Positions 10,691 to 23,340 of a stretch of 64,000 bases of DNA are shown here, piece after piece (within the stretch, counting starts at the first letter, position 1; every line of letters begins with the position of its first letter). The DNA comes from Corallium rubrum (lineage: Eukaryota; Cnidaria; Anthozoa; Scleralcyonacea; Coralliidae). The DNA is taken from assembly GCA_964035015.1 (NCBI GenBank), contig OZ036016.1:450001-514000 (forward strand), in the 5' to 3' direction. The notes beneath the pieces were generated by a model. It was not told the DNA's origin. It was given only the letters and a program-made list of their open reading frames with translations, and made no database searches. The position numbers and the translations under genes were made by a program.

Positions 10691-13600
10691 TCACAAGGTC
10701 ATTTGGCGAGATTTGGTTTTTATTTCTTCAATATCGTGCTTGGAAAACTTAACGTCTTCGCCGTAGATAGTAAATGGTGCCCAAACCTGTAGATTTCGAA
10801 AAAAAAGGTGTTGGTGTTGTTGAAATATGTTCATTGTCCTTCGCAAAGCCTCACAAACCGACGTTTCGTTGCAAATTTCATTATAGAAATTTTTCATGAA
10901 CAATTTTGAACCCTCATCATCAATAGGCCAGAGTGTGGCAAGAACGGAGCGAGCACCGGCTGCAAGAAATGCGCGTGCTAGACCAACGACTCCTTCTGAA
11001 GAGACATTCCCTCTTCCTGTATGACAACAACATAGGACAACTAACCGGGCACTTATGGGAATTTCAATAATATCTTCTTCTCTTACAAGATACGATTCTT
11101 CTTTGGGTAAGCCTTGGCTAGTTGAATTAGGATTAGGAGCAAGAAAAATTTCACCATGTTCTCCCTCCCCATGTGCGGCAATGTGAATTATGCCAGCGTT
11201 TTGAATTAATTGTAAAACTCGTTGCTTTACGGCCTTGTCTTCTACTAAGGGTTTAGCGTCAAAAAGCAGTGCAAGACATTGCGCTTCAGCTGTGGCGGAT
11301 GGGAGAGGTTCCGGTTCAATTTCTAGGCCACGAAAACTAACTTTGCCGATAGTTGGATTACCAACAAACAATGCAAAACGTAGACTAGCTTCATCTGATT
11401 GCTTCATGCTGGCATGAAGAGTGTGCAGAGATGGTGTTATTTGAATACTGTAATTTTGTGAGATCGAGGAACCGTTTTCATCTTTCAAAGCACAAAATGG
11501 CACAAAAAACAAAAATTTGTCAGGAACGATAATCAATTTCTTTCCTTTAATAAACTGCTTAACAGGATTGATGAGTTTCTGAAACAATTGCTGTAAAATA
11601 AGAGTATGTTGTTCAATAGGAGGAGGTCTAGCCGGAGACCTCGGTTTGGCAACGTCAACAGCCAGATCATAACGTTGCACTACTTGCAGTACATTCTTGA
11701 TTTTCGACTCAGAATCTTGGCGTGTGTTGGGAAGAAATATGCTTTCGCAAGACTGGGCCTTTTTGGTTATAATATTTTCGGAGTTCTTTAATTCACAATT
11801 TTCCGATCTCTTATTGGAATCAATAAATTTCTCATTCACTAACATCTGGCCCCATGGTATTTCCGAAATGTTATGACGATCAGAAGTAGGATTTGAACTT
11901 AGTTTAAACAAGGAGGAATCACGCTTTAAATGAACAGAATAAGTCTGAAGCAAAATTTTCAAAATGTCAAAAATAGAATTCTCAGGTAAAGTCAGGTCAT
12001 TATTTCGAGGCAAAACAATGTGTTTAATGTCATCCACGCCATTTAAAACCCATATATGGAGCAACTTACATTGATCAAAAGAGTAGAATAAAACAGTGGA
12101 ATTATTTTTCTTGAGCAGGATACCCTTCCCTATTTCATTTTTGTCAATATTTTTCCAGGTCTCATGTGTATAATTCACCATGTCATCAATCTCAGATTTC
12201 TTTCGCTTCTCGATAAAAGCATGCAGTGCCTTGGCCTTTCCAAGATCAATAACTAACAATGCGGCTTCAATGCGTTTTAAGAAAAGAAAACAATGCATTA
12301 GAGTCACATATCGTCGAAAGTATTCACCAGTGAATGATATCTTATTTTTGTCAATGCTCAAGTCGAATAAAATCTTATCACCACACATAACAGATCTCTT
12401 AAGAAATGACACAGCGTTTTCTAACGTGCTCACATCTTCCATTTCTCCAGCTACAGACACTGAATACAGTGACAAGTAACAGTTCCCTATGGATCCTAAA
12501 GAATTGCATTCCATACTTCGATCACCAATTTCTAAACTAATATTAAATGTTTCTTCCAAACATTTAAGAGATTTTTGAAAGTGCCCCATCTTAGAATATG
12601 TATCCCCTAAATTTCCTTTGCTACTTGCTATTCCTGGCCGAAGTCCTATTTCACTGTATATTTCTAGACCTTTATTATAATACTCAATAGCTTTTTCATA
12701 ATGCCCCAAACAACGATAGGCACACCCTAAATTTTCATTATTATTTGCTATTCCTGACCGATCTCCTATTTCAGTGCTGATTTCTAGACCTTTATTATAA
12801 TACTGAATAACTTTTTCATACTGCCCCAAACAACGATAGGCAGTCCCTAAATTTCCATTGTTATTTGCTATTCCTGACCGATCTCCTATTTCAATGCTGA
12901 TTTCTAGACCTTTATTGTAATAGTGAATAGCTTTTTCATACTGCCCCAAACTAAGATAAGCATTCCCTAAATTTCCATTCTTACTTGCTATTCCTGACCG
13001 ATCTCCTATTTCAGTGCTGATTTCTAGACCTTTATTATAATGGTGAATAGTTTTTTCATACTGCCCCAAACAACGATAGGCAGTCCCTAAATTTCCATTG
13101 TTGCTTGCTATTCCTGACCGATCTCCTATTTCAATGCTGATTTCTAGACCTTTATTATAATAGTGAATAGCTTTTTCATACTGCCCCAAACAACGATAGG
13201 CATTCCCTAAATTTCCATGGTTATTTGCTATTCCTGACCGATCTCCTATTTCAATGCTGATTTCTAGACCTTTATTATAATAGTGAATAGCTTTTTCATA
13301 CTGCCCCAAACAATGATAGGCATTCCCTAAATTTCCATTGTTACCTGCTATTCCTGACCGATCTCCAATTTCAACACTGATTTCTAGACCTTTCTTATAA
13401 TAGTGAATAGCTTTTTCATACTGCCCCAAACAACGATAGGCATTCCCTAAATTTCCATTGTCACTTGCTATTCCTGACCGATCTCCTATTTCAGTACTGA
13501 TTTCTAGACCTTTATTATAATAGTGAATAGCTTTTGCATACTGCCCCAAACAACGATAGGCAGTCCCTAAATTTCCATTGTTATTTGCTATTCCTGACCG

Positions 13601-14461
13601 ATCTCCTATTTCAGTGCTGATTTCTAGACCTTTATTATAATAGTGAATAGCTTTTTCATACTGCCCCAAACAATGATAGGCATTCCCTAAATTTCCATTG
13701 TTACCTGCTATTCCTGACCGATCTCCAATTTCAACACTGATTTCTAGACCTTTCTTATAATAGTGAATAGCTTTTTCATACTACCCCAAACAACGATAGG
13801 CATTCCCTAAATTTCCATTGTCACTTGCTATTCCTGACCGATCTCCTATTTCAGTACTGATTTCTAGACCTTTATTATAATAGTGAATAGCTTTTGCATA
13901 CTGCCCCAAACAACGATAGGCAGTCCCTAAATTTCCATTGTTATTTGCTATTCCTGACCGATCTCCTATTTCAGTGCTGATTTCTAGACCTTTATTGAAA
14001 TAGCCAATGGCTTTTTTATACTCTGCCAGCCCTAGACACGCATTTCCTAATTTTTCGCAACATTCTGCTTTGCCTGATTTGTCTTTAAGTTCATCTGCAA
14101 TCTTTTCAGCTCTTAGGGTATATTCTATTGTTTTACTATAATGTGAAGTATTAAAATATATTTTTGCAATTCTAAGAAGAATAGTCATTCTCGCACTCTT
14201 TCCCTCAACTGAATTACTTAATAATTTTTCGAGCTCAAGATAGTACTTCAACATATCCGAAGATTCTCCATTTCCATCACATTTTTGAGTAATCAAGGAC
14301 AACATTAATCCTTTTACCATTAAGTTACCTTGAAGAAGTTCAATAGATCTATCTGTTAGATACACAAAGTCATTCTTTCTTCCTTTTTCTTTTAGAATTT
14401 TTGCCATCTCTGTAACGAACTCAATTACCATGACAATGTTTCTGTTTCTTGCTTGAAAAAT
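10691..14461 (-). pseudogene. TPR-CHAT protein gene copy A, main exon, with an in-frame stop
   Basis: This exon follows a 16-codon first exon (15141-15188); the join is in phase 0 (CAG acceptor at 14464-14462). The spliced product would be 1272 aa. After an alpha-helical N-terminal region it has 13 tetratricopeptide units of 40 residues (consensus QYEKAIHYYNKGLEISTEIG plus a DRSGIA...NLGNAYRCLG half). It ends in a CHAT domain, the caspase-like fold of clan CD proteases. The expected catalytic His is in HIAAHGEGEHGE (His1113) and the Cys in VVLCCCHTGRG (Cys1162). A TAG at 13781-13783 replaces the CAG (Gln) at the start of the third TPR unit, which would cut the protein after about 240 residues. 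The rest is open, so the lesion is a single base. Downstream reinitiation, polymorphism or assembly error remain possible. Copy B is intact. Confidence 0.88.
13310..13990 (-). repeat. Recent 360-bp tandem duplication of three TPR units
   Basis: About 13310-13640 and 13670-14000 are nearly identical, including third positions and rare variants such as KKGLEISVEIG and SGIAGNN. The offset is exactly three 120-bp units. The clear difference is CTG to CTA at 13783, which makes the premature TAG in one copy. This is much closer than other TPR units resemble each other. Confidence 0.88.
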
Positions 14462-15140
14462 CTGTTTTCAGTTTAAAAATATTTATATAGCAAAAAAGCT
14501 ACCCAAACGTGTGCAACAGAGGTTTGTACTAAACCGAGGTTTGGTAGAGATAGAGTAGAGGGTGGGGTAAAGAGTCAAATTGAGCTAGAGTCAAAAAAAA
14601 AATTGTCGCCTTCTAAACTAAATGCTAAAACGACAGGCAAGCAAGTTGCTACAAGGCTGTTCCAACATGCCGTTACCGGATGCATTTGCACTGGTTGTTT
14701 CCAGTTTGCTAACATGTCTGTAACAGATTGTTGACAACTTGCAACAAAGTTGATGACTTCAACGGACTTGTGACAGATTGTTGCAACAACTTGTTACCAC
14801 TTTGCACTTAACATGCAAATTGCTCAAGGTTGACAACAACAAGCTTGCATTGGCTTGATAAAATTACAACTAGCTTGTTAAGAACTTGTAAACAAGCTTG
14901 CTACAAGCTTGTTGCAAACTCATCTTGTCAACAAGGTGTGAGATTTTTACGGGTGTAGATTTGCTGAAACGAATATAGGAAAGAAGGAAAAAAGGAAGGA
15001 AAGGAAGGAAATAAATGAATAAATGAATGAGTGAATAAATGAATGAACTAAAATGAATAAATGAATATAAAAAATAAAATAGATTCTCTGTCTGTTTCTG
15101 AAATAGTTCTAAAAGTAGTACTGATATTTAAGTTACTTAC
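14462..15140 (-). other. Intron of TPR-CHAT copy A
   Basis: The donor GTAAGT starts at 15140 and the acceptor CAG ends at 14462. The intron holds a repeat rich in ACAAGCTTGTTG-type words (14640-14960), ending in ATTTTTACGGGTGTA, which matches one terminus of the element at 50451-50906. A GGAA/AATGAATA microsatellite follows at 14975-15065. Both features are also in the intron of copy B (60138-60910). Confidence 0.75.
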
Positions 15141-15188
15141 TTCATGGCGCATTTTTCTTGCATCAAAACTTTCTTGAGCAGACGCCAT
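15141..15188 (-). CDS. TPR-CHAT copy A, first coding exon
   Basis: ATG at 15188 gives MASAQESFDARKMRHE, then a consensus donor GAA|GTAAGT. The same exon in copy B (60911-60958) reads MASAQESFDAGKIRHE with the same donor. Splicing to 14461 keeps the frame and adds IFQARNRNIV before the first Met of the main exon. Conservation of start, length, donor and phase between copies is the main evidence. Confidence 0.8.
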
Positions 15189-15820
15189 TTTTGTATACTG
15201 CAAGATAGTTTTTAGCTGCAAAAGAAGCAGAAATATGTGAACAAAATCAGGTCAACAAACTAAGAACAATGTAATATGTATAGGTCAGTTACTAAGACTG
15301 GAATAGCTGATAACTGACTTAGTTCATTCATAATATAGATGATATCCATTGCTTTTTAACAAAAAATAGTATTTTAGTTTTAAAGCAATATAATAGGTCA
15401 TTTAATATGTAAGACAACAAACCTATATATTAACCGCGGTGCATTAACAAGAATTGACACATAACTAGACCTCATTCCAAAATAGCCACCAAATTAAGAT
15501 TCTTTTCTATACATACAAGAGGCCACTCAGAGACTGAGAAAATACCTCCACCAGTTAGTGGGTTTTTATTACTACACTTGTATGAATGAATAAAATGCTT
15601 GATTGCACTTGTACCAAAATTATGCAAAAATGTTTGCATAAAATAAGGATAATGAGCGCAATCAAGAATTTCTTCTTCACAAAGAATCTTGTAGTCAGAT
15701 TTTTATTAATTTCTCATCCAAATTTCGACCAAAATTGAATGGGTTGGTTCTTGGTCTATGATCAATCTTTCCACAAACTTTGATAAACATCTGTGCAGTA
15801 TTTAGTGGGATATCCCAGAG
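15189..15820. other. Upstream region of TPR-CHAT copy A
   Basis: This should hold the promoter of the minus-strand gene, but no clear TATA element was recognised. It is colinear with 60959-62028, except that copy B has a 0.5-kb insertion. The stretch just before the (CAGA)n tract (CTTTGATAAACATCTGTGCAG) is well conserved between copies. Confidence 0.5.
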
Positions 15821-16010
<190 letters not shown>

Positions 16011-17249
16011 ATGGCAAACATTACTACTTACCAAGCAGTACTATTCAGCAAAAACACAATTTTACATCGAAAGGAGAGTTATGTATTTGAAAAGAAATTC
16101 TCCATCATATAAGGACAGTAAGTCCATTCATATTCACAACTTGCATGTATCCACCAGAGACTGTGACTTGGGACTATTTCAATGCTGTTGTACAATACCT
16201 TTACAAAGAGAGCATTGCTTAGATTTAAAGAGCAACATTCGTGTTGGACATGTTATGCATGTTAATTTAGTAGTACACTAGTTAAGCAATAGAAAACGTT
16301 TTCCGTGTTGCCATAAAGTTATAGAAACATTCGTGGAAGTTTGGAAAAACTCGAAATAGTGTAGAAACACTTACCCTGCACCCTGCAGGATCTTGTTCCC
16401 ACTGTAATTTTTCGTTTCCCCAAACTTCCTGTCGTGTTTAATGCATATAATGGCTTATATTATGTGGCGTAATGGTTGGCGTATTGGAAGGCGTATACAG
16501 TACAATCTTTCCTGTGTTCCATAGAGTTATAAAACACAGCTTTTAACCAATCACCGCTTGCGTTTTCGAAAATGCGATCTTCTTACTAAATTCAGTAGCA
16601 TAGTAGCATGACATGTTTTACAACTGTCTTTCTTCACGTGTTTGAGTCTTGTAGCCCTTAAGGTTGTCTGCTTACTGTGCTCAGTTTGACCTTTTAGAAA
16701 TGTTACTGCAGTCATGTCAGTCATTGGTGTAGCCTTTTTAAATATCAAATTACAATAATATTATCGTGAAATCAAAGATATTCAAGAAGACCAATTTTCT
16801 ATAAACTGTTCCTAAATAGACATATTTCATCTTTATCGTCATTGCAAAGCAAAATAAAACAGTCTATAGTATCATTGTCAGTTTAATAATATATTCTTGA
16901 CATGTAAGATATTTTTCTGCGTATAATATCTATTTCAAACTACTGAAACGTGAGATCTTGTTTACCACAAAATGCTCTTCTTAATTCTGCTCCTCTTCGG
17001 GGGTCATGCACACCAGTCTTGAATAGATGTATAAATTAAATGTTACCAAACGATTCTTAATGTAAATATTACTTGCATTAATTTACTAACTTTTGTTGTT
17101 TATGTTGGTTCCAGAACTGAAGCTGTTTAAAATATTTATGCATCTTCTGATACATTATATTGCCAAGCGATTTCTTCTTCCAATTGCGTCAAATTTGAAA
17201 CTTCTTTACAGGGGCACTCTCGCCACATAAATTAAACTTGTCGAGATAT
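16011..17249. other. No gene seen; right part of duplication and unique sequence
   Basis: Homology to copy B continues to about 16876 (compare 62283-62800 and 63576-63943). It includes a motif around TCCATAGAGTTATAAAACAC that recurs elsewhere. From 16877 to 17249 no feature was recognised. Confidence 0.6.
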
Positions 17250-17258
17250 CGTGCGTGC

Positions 17259-17541
17259 TAGCCAGCTCCTCCGCAGCGAACTCTGTGTGGCTTCCCAGAA
17301 CTGTGACTTCTGCTGTACGGGCAGTGATGTTTTGATCAAGATCTTTGACTTTACGGGCAATATTTTGGTCGAGATATTCAATTTTTCCGGTCCCTTTCGT
17401 GTTCGGCTAAATTGAATATCTCGACCAAAATATTACCCGTACAGTTGAAATAAAGTAAAGATCTCGACCAAAACATCACTGCCCGAACAGCAGAAGTCAC
17501 AGTTCTGGGAAGCCACACAGAGTTGGCTGCGGAGAAGACTA
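17259..17541. mobile_element. MuDR-like fold-back MITE, 283 bp
   Basis: Nearly the whole element is one inverted repeat with arms of about 135-140 bp, centred near 17397. The ends read TAGCCAGCTCCTCCGCAGC and TAGTCTTCTCCGCAGCC, related to the ends of 2689-3962 and 33049-33176. A perfect 9-bp target duplication CGTGCGTGC lies at 17250-17258 and 17542-17550. Confidence 0.92.
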
Positions 17542-17592
17542 CGTGCGTGCAATCATGTCTGGTCGAACCATCTTTCAAAGCATGTCTTGTCC

Positions 17593-17673
17593 AATATTAC
17601 CAGGGTTAAGTCACGTTGGCCTGAAAAACAGAGAAAAATCTTCTCGACGTTTCGAGCGAAGGCCTTTCGTCAA
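17593..17673 (-). repeat. Degenerate hammerhead-bearing repeat
   Basis: This matches 2042-2120 closely but ends early. The core reads TTGACGA instead of CTGACGA, so the essential C3 is lost, and the upstream stem I strand is missing. It is probably inactive. Confidence 0.75.
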
Positions 17674-17893
17674 TACCTTTACATCAGTTAAATATTTATT
17701 ACACGTTAGCAAACTGAAAATGGTTGGCGAAAATCATAGAAGCAAAGTAGTAAGGTAAATCTTGTTTATCGCAATGTCCCGAGCACTCAAGCACAGAATA
17801 AAGACTATACAGAAGGGCCACTCGGGTCGGAACCTTTGAAGTTTTTGTCTCCGCGCATGTCGCATTACGCATGTTGCTCAGCCAGTAAACTGC

Positions 17894-19727
17894 CAATCTC
17901 GTACCCAGACCCACGCGTTCCCATACTCACACGAGGCTCTGGTAACAGCCATTTCAGGGCCCGTTCTGATTGGCTAATCCAATGCGCATGCGTGACTAGA
18001 AATCGTTGCCTGATCTTGCCCAGGTTTATAAATGTCACTTCAGCCGAAGTTAGAATATGCCACAATGAACAAAATACTCTCAACTTGGTAGTTATTTGAT
18101 GCAGGGTTGTGATATTTTAGCCTCCAATGCCGATAGGCTTTCATGTTGACGACTTTTGAACGGTTCCGAGGGGGAAAGCGGCGAGTATCAAATGGCATGG
18201 CACATTTACGCGCGGCATTTTGTCAGTTGTGGAACAAAATGGCTAGTAAGTTCAGAACTACTCATCATTAAATTATATTGTGTACGTATGTTATCACATG
18301 TTGAATAAGCTTTCATTTGATGTAGCCTATAGTTCAAGTTTTTCCGTTTTGTAAAACTTGTTAAAATGTCCAAAATGTACGAACCGCTGTTCGAAATAAT
18401 ATTACAAATAAACAGGAAATTGACTTCTCACAAATGTTATTAATACAGAATTTTAGATTTTTTTTTAAATATTTAACGCGCAACATTGAGATATATACCA
18501 AGGAGAGGCTCTTGAAAAATGCTATTTGGGGTAGAAATTTCAAGTTTTTAGCTAAAAGGAAAATATTTTAAAAATGGAAAAACGTTGCGTGAATGTGTTA
18601 CAGTAAATATAAAATATTATATAAATCAGTAATATTGTTGACTTCTAAGATATCTTTATAAACCCTCTGAACGCTAAAATCTCTTACTCTGTATTTTAGT
18701 ATTTTATAATTACTCTGGCTATATAACGGCAGGCGATTCTACTCCTCACTGAGAGATCGCTCGGGGTAAAGGATTTAAAACTAAAACTAAAACCTACTGC
18801 AGTGAACGCTAAGGCTTTAATAGTATTTTATTACTCTGGCCAACGCCAGGCGATTCTACTCGTCACTGCCTGGGAGATCGCTAGGGTTAAAATAAAAGAT
18901 ACAAATTCCAATGTGAAGTCCTTCAAATTCTCTTGCTTTGGTTTGCTTTGGCTAGAAATCGCAAACGTTTCAAAAGCTTCATTATAAGATGCATTCGAAG
19001 TCAACAATAATAAAATTATTGATTTAATAATCAAATGACGGACGTTTTCCCATTTTAAAAATATTTTCCGTTTAGCTAAAAACTTGAAATTTCTACCCCA
19101 AATAGCATTTTTCAATAGCTTCTCTTTGGTATATATCTCAATGTTGCGCGTTAAATATTTAAAAAAAAATCTAAAATTCTGTTTAATAACATTTGTGAGA
19201 AGTCAATTTCCTGTTTATTTGTAATATTATTTCGAACAGCGGTTCGTACATTTTGGACATTTTAACAAGTTTTACAAAACGGGAAAACTTGAACTATACA
19301 TCAAATGAAAGCTTATTCAACATGTGATAACATACGTACACAATATAATTTAATGATGAGTAGTTCTGAACTTACTAGCCGTTTTGTTCCACAACTGACA
19401 AGATGCCGCGCGTAAATGTGCCATGCCATTTGATACTCGCCGCTTTCCCCCTCGGAACCGTTCAAAAGTCGTCAACATGAAAGCCTATCGGCATTGGAGG
19501 CTAAAATATCACAACCCTGCATCAAATAACTACCAAGTTGAGAGTATTTTGTTCATTGTGGCATATTCTAACTTCGGCTGAAGTGACATTTATAAACCTG
19601 GGCAAGATCAGGCAACGATTTCTAGTCAAGCATGCGCATTGGATTAGCCAATCAAAACGGGCCCTGAAATGGCTGTTACCAGAGCCTCGTGTGAGTATGG
19701 GAACGCGTGGGTCTGGGTACGAGATTG
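17894..19727. mobile_element. Long palindromic DNA transposon, 1834 bp
   Basis: Terminal inverted repeats of roughly 700 bp (17894-18590 against 19030-19727) start CAATCTCGTACCCAGACCC. A perfect 9-bp target duplication GTAAACTGC lies at 17885-17893 and 19728-19736. The centre (18590-19030) has two copies of a motif around CAGGCGATTCTACTC that also occurs in the repeat at 22153-22270. The short frames in the arms mirror each other and no transposase is seen. The superfamily is uncertain; 9 bp again suggests MuDR-like. Confidence 0.9.
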
Positions 19728-19904
19728 GTAAACTGCATGTTCTGGCCAATAAGCACGCTGAACTGACTGTCCTAGCCAGTAAACTGCATATTTTTGCATA
19801 AAAATACGAGGACACGTTGTACCGCTAAGTGGCCCTTCTGTATAGTCTTTATTCTGTGACTCAAGCTCGGAAAAACTGCGTAGAAAACTGTGCTTTGCCT
19901 TGCT

Positions 19905-20072
19905 TTGCTTTACCATACAGAGTACAGACACAACAATTTTCAGCTCAGTGGTCAAAAGCAACATTGCCAGAACTGTCCATTCCTTTTATACTTAGAAATA
20001 ATCTTAGATGATAACCACATTCAAAATTATTTATCTCTATCAGTGACAGTCACCACATTAACCTTTTCAATC
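19905..20072 (+). repeat. Left part of interspersed repeat B, split by a retrotransposon
   Basis: It matches 23765-23933. The rest of repeat B resumes at 22153 (TTTGTTATTGTGGGACAAC). Comparison with the uninterrupted copy at 23765-24060 places an insertion at CAATCGCTTTG, about 20072-22152. Confidence 0.85.
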
Positions 20073-20310
20073 GCTTTGGTTTGGTTTTTTTTGGTTTTTT
20101 TATTTAAACAATATTTGTGTCTTACATTTTCCCCAAGAGCTCAAAGAGCTCATTGTGGGGGCTCACGTAAACCATTTTATACATTTTTTAAGTCGCCCAC
20201 GAAGGAGCAAAAAATTATTATAAATATACGCAAAAAAAAAATACACACAAAATAAGGAATCCGATAATTACTAAAGTTAAAGTTACCAATTTGCTACCAG
20301 TGAGGGACTA

Positions 20311-22124
20311 TTACTTAAAACGTCCTGATTGATTTATAAAAATTCTTACAGCAGCAAAAATAGCTGCATTTGTTTCAAAATTCAAAAATGGTAAACCATT
20401 GAGTAAGGCATCAACTTGTCTAGATAGACTAAGTATTAACCAAATATTACCGGTATTCTGCATAACCGAGGCAAGCATAGAAGCGCGTAGAGCAGCAAAA
20501 CGAGGGCATAACAATAAAAAGTGAAAAACATCTTCATTAGGCGCACCACAAGCACAGGAAGGTGATGGAATACAATTCATAAGATATAAATAATAATTCA
20601 AGCCACAATTCTTCAATCTTAATCTACTATGCAATATAGATATGTAACGATCCCCAAGGCTATATAGTTTATTAGGTGGAGGTATATAAAATAAATTTTG
20701 CAGTAAATCATTTTTAAAAGAAGCAACAGAAGCACGCTCACGCATTAATAGACGAGTTCAAGGTTACGGACGCAACTTACGGACGCCATATTGAAAAGGG
20801 GGCGAAGAGTCTGGGGCGAGCTCGGTCAAAGGGGGAAAACACCATATATTTTCATATGTAAACTTCACGATTTTTGATCAGTGGGTGAATGGTTTACGCT
20901 TGTTTTGAACGATTTCGGGTCCGTATCGTTTTGTAATTTCTGTAATACTTCAAGGAAACATGGGAAAAGCTTTGTATGTTATTTTGGAAGGCTTGGAGGA
21001 TTCTAAAAGAAATCGCGATGGTTTGTTGACTGAGGAATTGTATGTACACGCGCCTATTGATACAGAGCGAGGAGCGATGAACAAGCCAATTTACGAGCAG
21101 GTGTTCTAAATGTTAGTGATAGATTGCACTTTTAAGGACGTGAACTGAACCTAGAGAGTCTAGAATAATATTTTCATGACCAAATCAGTGAAGCGCACGC
21201 ATACAAATCCTCAACAAACCATCGCGATTTCTTTTAGAATCCTCCAAGCCTTCCAAAATAACATACAAAGCTTTTCTCATATTTCCTTGAAGTATTACAG
21301 AAATCACAAAACGATACGGACCCGAAATCGTTCAAAACAAGCGTAAACCACTCACCCACTGCTCAAAAATCGTGAAGTTTACATATGAAAATATATGGCG
21401 TTTGCCCCCTTTGACCGCACTCGCCCCAGACCCTTTGCCCCCTTTTCAATATGGCGTCCGTAACCTTGAACTCGTCTATTCAGAAAGACTATTCCACAAT
21501 TTAATAGTAGAATAAAGAAAAGCATTTTTCGATTTTGCCGTGGTTACAAAGGGTAGGCATAAGTTACTTCCGGTTCTTAATGCATAGGCAGTTCTCTGTG
21601 AAACATAAGAAGGAAAAAGTGTAGAGAGATAATTTGGTACTTGACCATTAATAATTTTATACAACAAAATTAGTTTGTGAATCTTTCTCCTAACACTAAG
21701 CCTATGCAAACCGGTATCTATTAATAGACTCTCCCTATGCATACCCTTCACAGCACCTGAGTAATTAATCTTGCAGCATCAAACTGAACACTTTCAATTA
21801 AGTCAGACTCACCCTTAAAACACCCATCCCAGACAACATCAGCATATTCTAAATTGGAACGAACAAATGACTTATACATAATTTCTAGAGTTGATCTCGA
21901 AAATTTAAATTTAAAACCTTTAAGCAAATTTAACTTTTTAGATGCCTTTTGATGAATGTTAAGAATATGAAACCTCCAAGACATATTGTTTGAAAATAAG
22001 ACCCCAAATGGTTATGAGTACCTACTTCTTTACTGATTACTTCATCACCCAACATTAAAACAGGATGATCTGGTTTATTTCTTTTAAGAGAAAACAGCAT
22101 ACTTTCTGTTTTGTGCGCATTCAT
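20311..22124 (-). pseudogene. Reverse-transcriptase C-terminal region, broken
   Basis: Pieces in order: MNAHKTESMLFSLKRNKP (22124), SRSTLEIMYKSFVRSNLEYADVVWD (within 21984-21748), VKGMHRESLL...LYKIINGQVPNYL...KLWNSLSE (21758-21482), then RERASVASFKNDLL...CACGAPNEDVFHFLLLCPRF (20745-20311). This is the thumb and C-terminal Cys-His domain typical of Jockey/CR1-type elements. A one-base shift near 21750 and the fold-back insertion break the frame. The polymerase active site lies upstream of the truncation and is missing. Confidence 0.82.
20751..21476. mobile_element. Fold-back TIR element nested in a retrotransposon, 726 bp
   Basis: The arms are about 290 bp long. The ends read GACGAGTTCAAGGTTACGGA and its complement, with TA on both sides (20749-20750 and 21477-21478). 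It interrupts the retrotransposon frame between LWNSLSE and RERASV, giving the order of insertions: repeat B, then retrotransposon, then this element. A TA target suggests the Tc1/mariner class. Confidence 0.85.
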
Positions 22125-22152
22125 TGTTGCCAGCCATTTCTTTCTTTGTTAT

Positions 22153-22270
22153 TGTGGGACAACTTGATCTTTTTACTCTGTCTAACTAACGCCAGACGAT
22201 TTTACTTTGTCAAGGGAGGACGTCTCGGAAAGCTATGCATGAAAGACTAATGCCTCGATATTATTTCTTC
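22153..22270 (+). repeat. Right part of interspersed repeat B
   Basis: It matches 23930-24055 (GGAGGACGTCTCGGAAAGCTATGC). It shares an ACGCCAGACGATTTTACT motif with the centre of the palindromic element at 18.7-18.9 kb. Confidence 0.8.
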
Positions 22271-23340
22271 TGAGTTTACTTATTCTATTGTCACGCAAAA
22301 CACAATGACGTTTTAATATGACCACGACGAAGCGCATTCGCCGCCCGCTCAACTCAGGAAATTCGCAACACTATATAAACATAGGATGTCGCTATGATCG
22401 GATTTTGCATCAACATTCAGCGCGAACACATTCATAAGAGTGATAAGAGAAACGGATTTCTAATAATTTGTAGCAGAGCAAGTTCGTTTATTTCATCGAC
22501 CATACAATAATTTTTAATCGCTTCGTCTATAAAGGAAATTTACATAATCGGTTATCAGTCGCAAGTTTAATATCTTCTCACGCTGGATTTTAATTCGCTT
22601 CGAAGGCATAATCAGTAATTAACAGTCGGTAAGTCAGTTGTCTTTTCACCCTGCATTCTCACTGGCTCCGAAGACACACTCATCGATAGCATAGTATCCA
22701 CTGCTTCGCGGTTGATACAAAAACAGAAAAGACACACAACGGTAGAGGAAGTCAGAGGTAGTCTAAATTATAATATAAGGTCATCTCCACACTAATCTCT
22801 TTTCAAACGAAAACGGAGACTTCTTCGTATCGAAAACGTATCAAAAGTTTTCCGTCCACACTATCGTTTTCGAATCGTTTTCGCCGTTTAGTAAAACGCT
22901 AAAAAGATCTACTATTTTAGACTTCCACGAGTGGCAAAAATTATCATTAAACATTATATTCGGGCCTAACACAGTAGCATGAATAATAAAATATTCAAAA
23001 ACCAAACTGTAACTTGTATTAGTAACATTACCAAAATAACAATTCATGGTATGATATAAAGTAAGTTTTCTTTCTACATTGTTTATAAATAATGACATTT
23101 TTAGTCATTATATCATATAATTTACGCTAAATAATTTTTGGACACATGGCGTTCCATACGTTTCAGCATACATGTAGTTTTAAGAGGACGCATTTTCACT
23201 GAGGTGATGGAGTTTCGCTTTCTCCTTGAAAAGAGTATCAAATTACAAGAATATATATATCGTGAAATCAAATGGTATTCCAAGAAGACCAATTTTGTAA
23301 TTTTCTGTTTGCTAACAGATGTAATGTACGAAATATAGTA
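22271..23340. other. No gene seen; possible solo-LTR or promoter-like stretch
   Basis: Around 22372 there is a TATATAA motif in a moderately GC-rich context, which could be a retroviral-type LTR promoter, but no matching ends or target duplication were found. Around 22785-22890 the sequence carries GTTTTC/GAAAAC palindromic words like a decayed MITE end. Part of 23240-23300 resembles 16745-16800. Confidence 0.35.

Larger units (their letters stand above)
20073..22152 (-). mobile_element. 5'-truncated non-LTR retrotransposon
   Basis: The insertion is defined by the empty site in repeat B at 23765-24060. The minus strand encodes the C-terminal part of a reverse transcriptase protein. The 3' end is an A-rich tail with AAAAAAACC units (complement of 20073-20105). 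A fold-back transposon (20751-21476) is nested within the coding part. Confidence 0.88.

Noticed and set aside
22271-22740. Possible solo LTR with TATATAA
   Set aside because: No matching TG...CA ends with target duplication could be fixed; kept only as a weak note.
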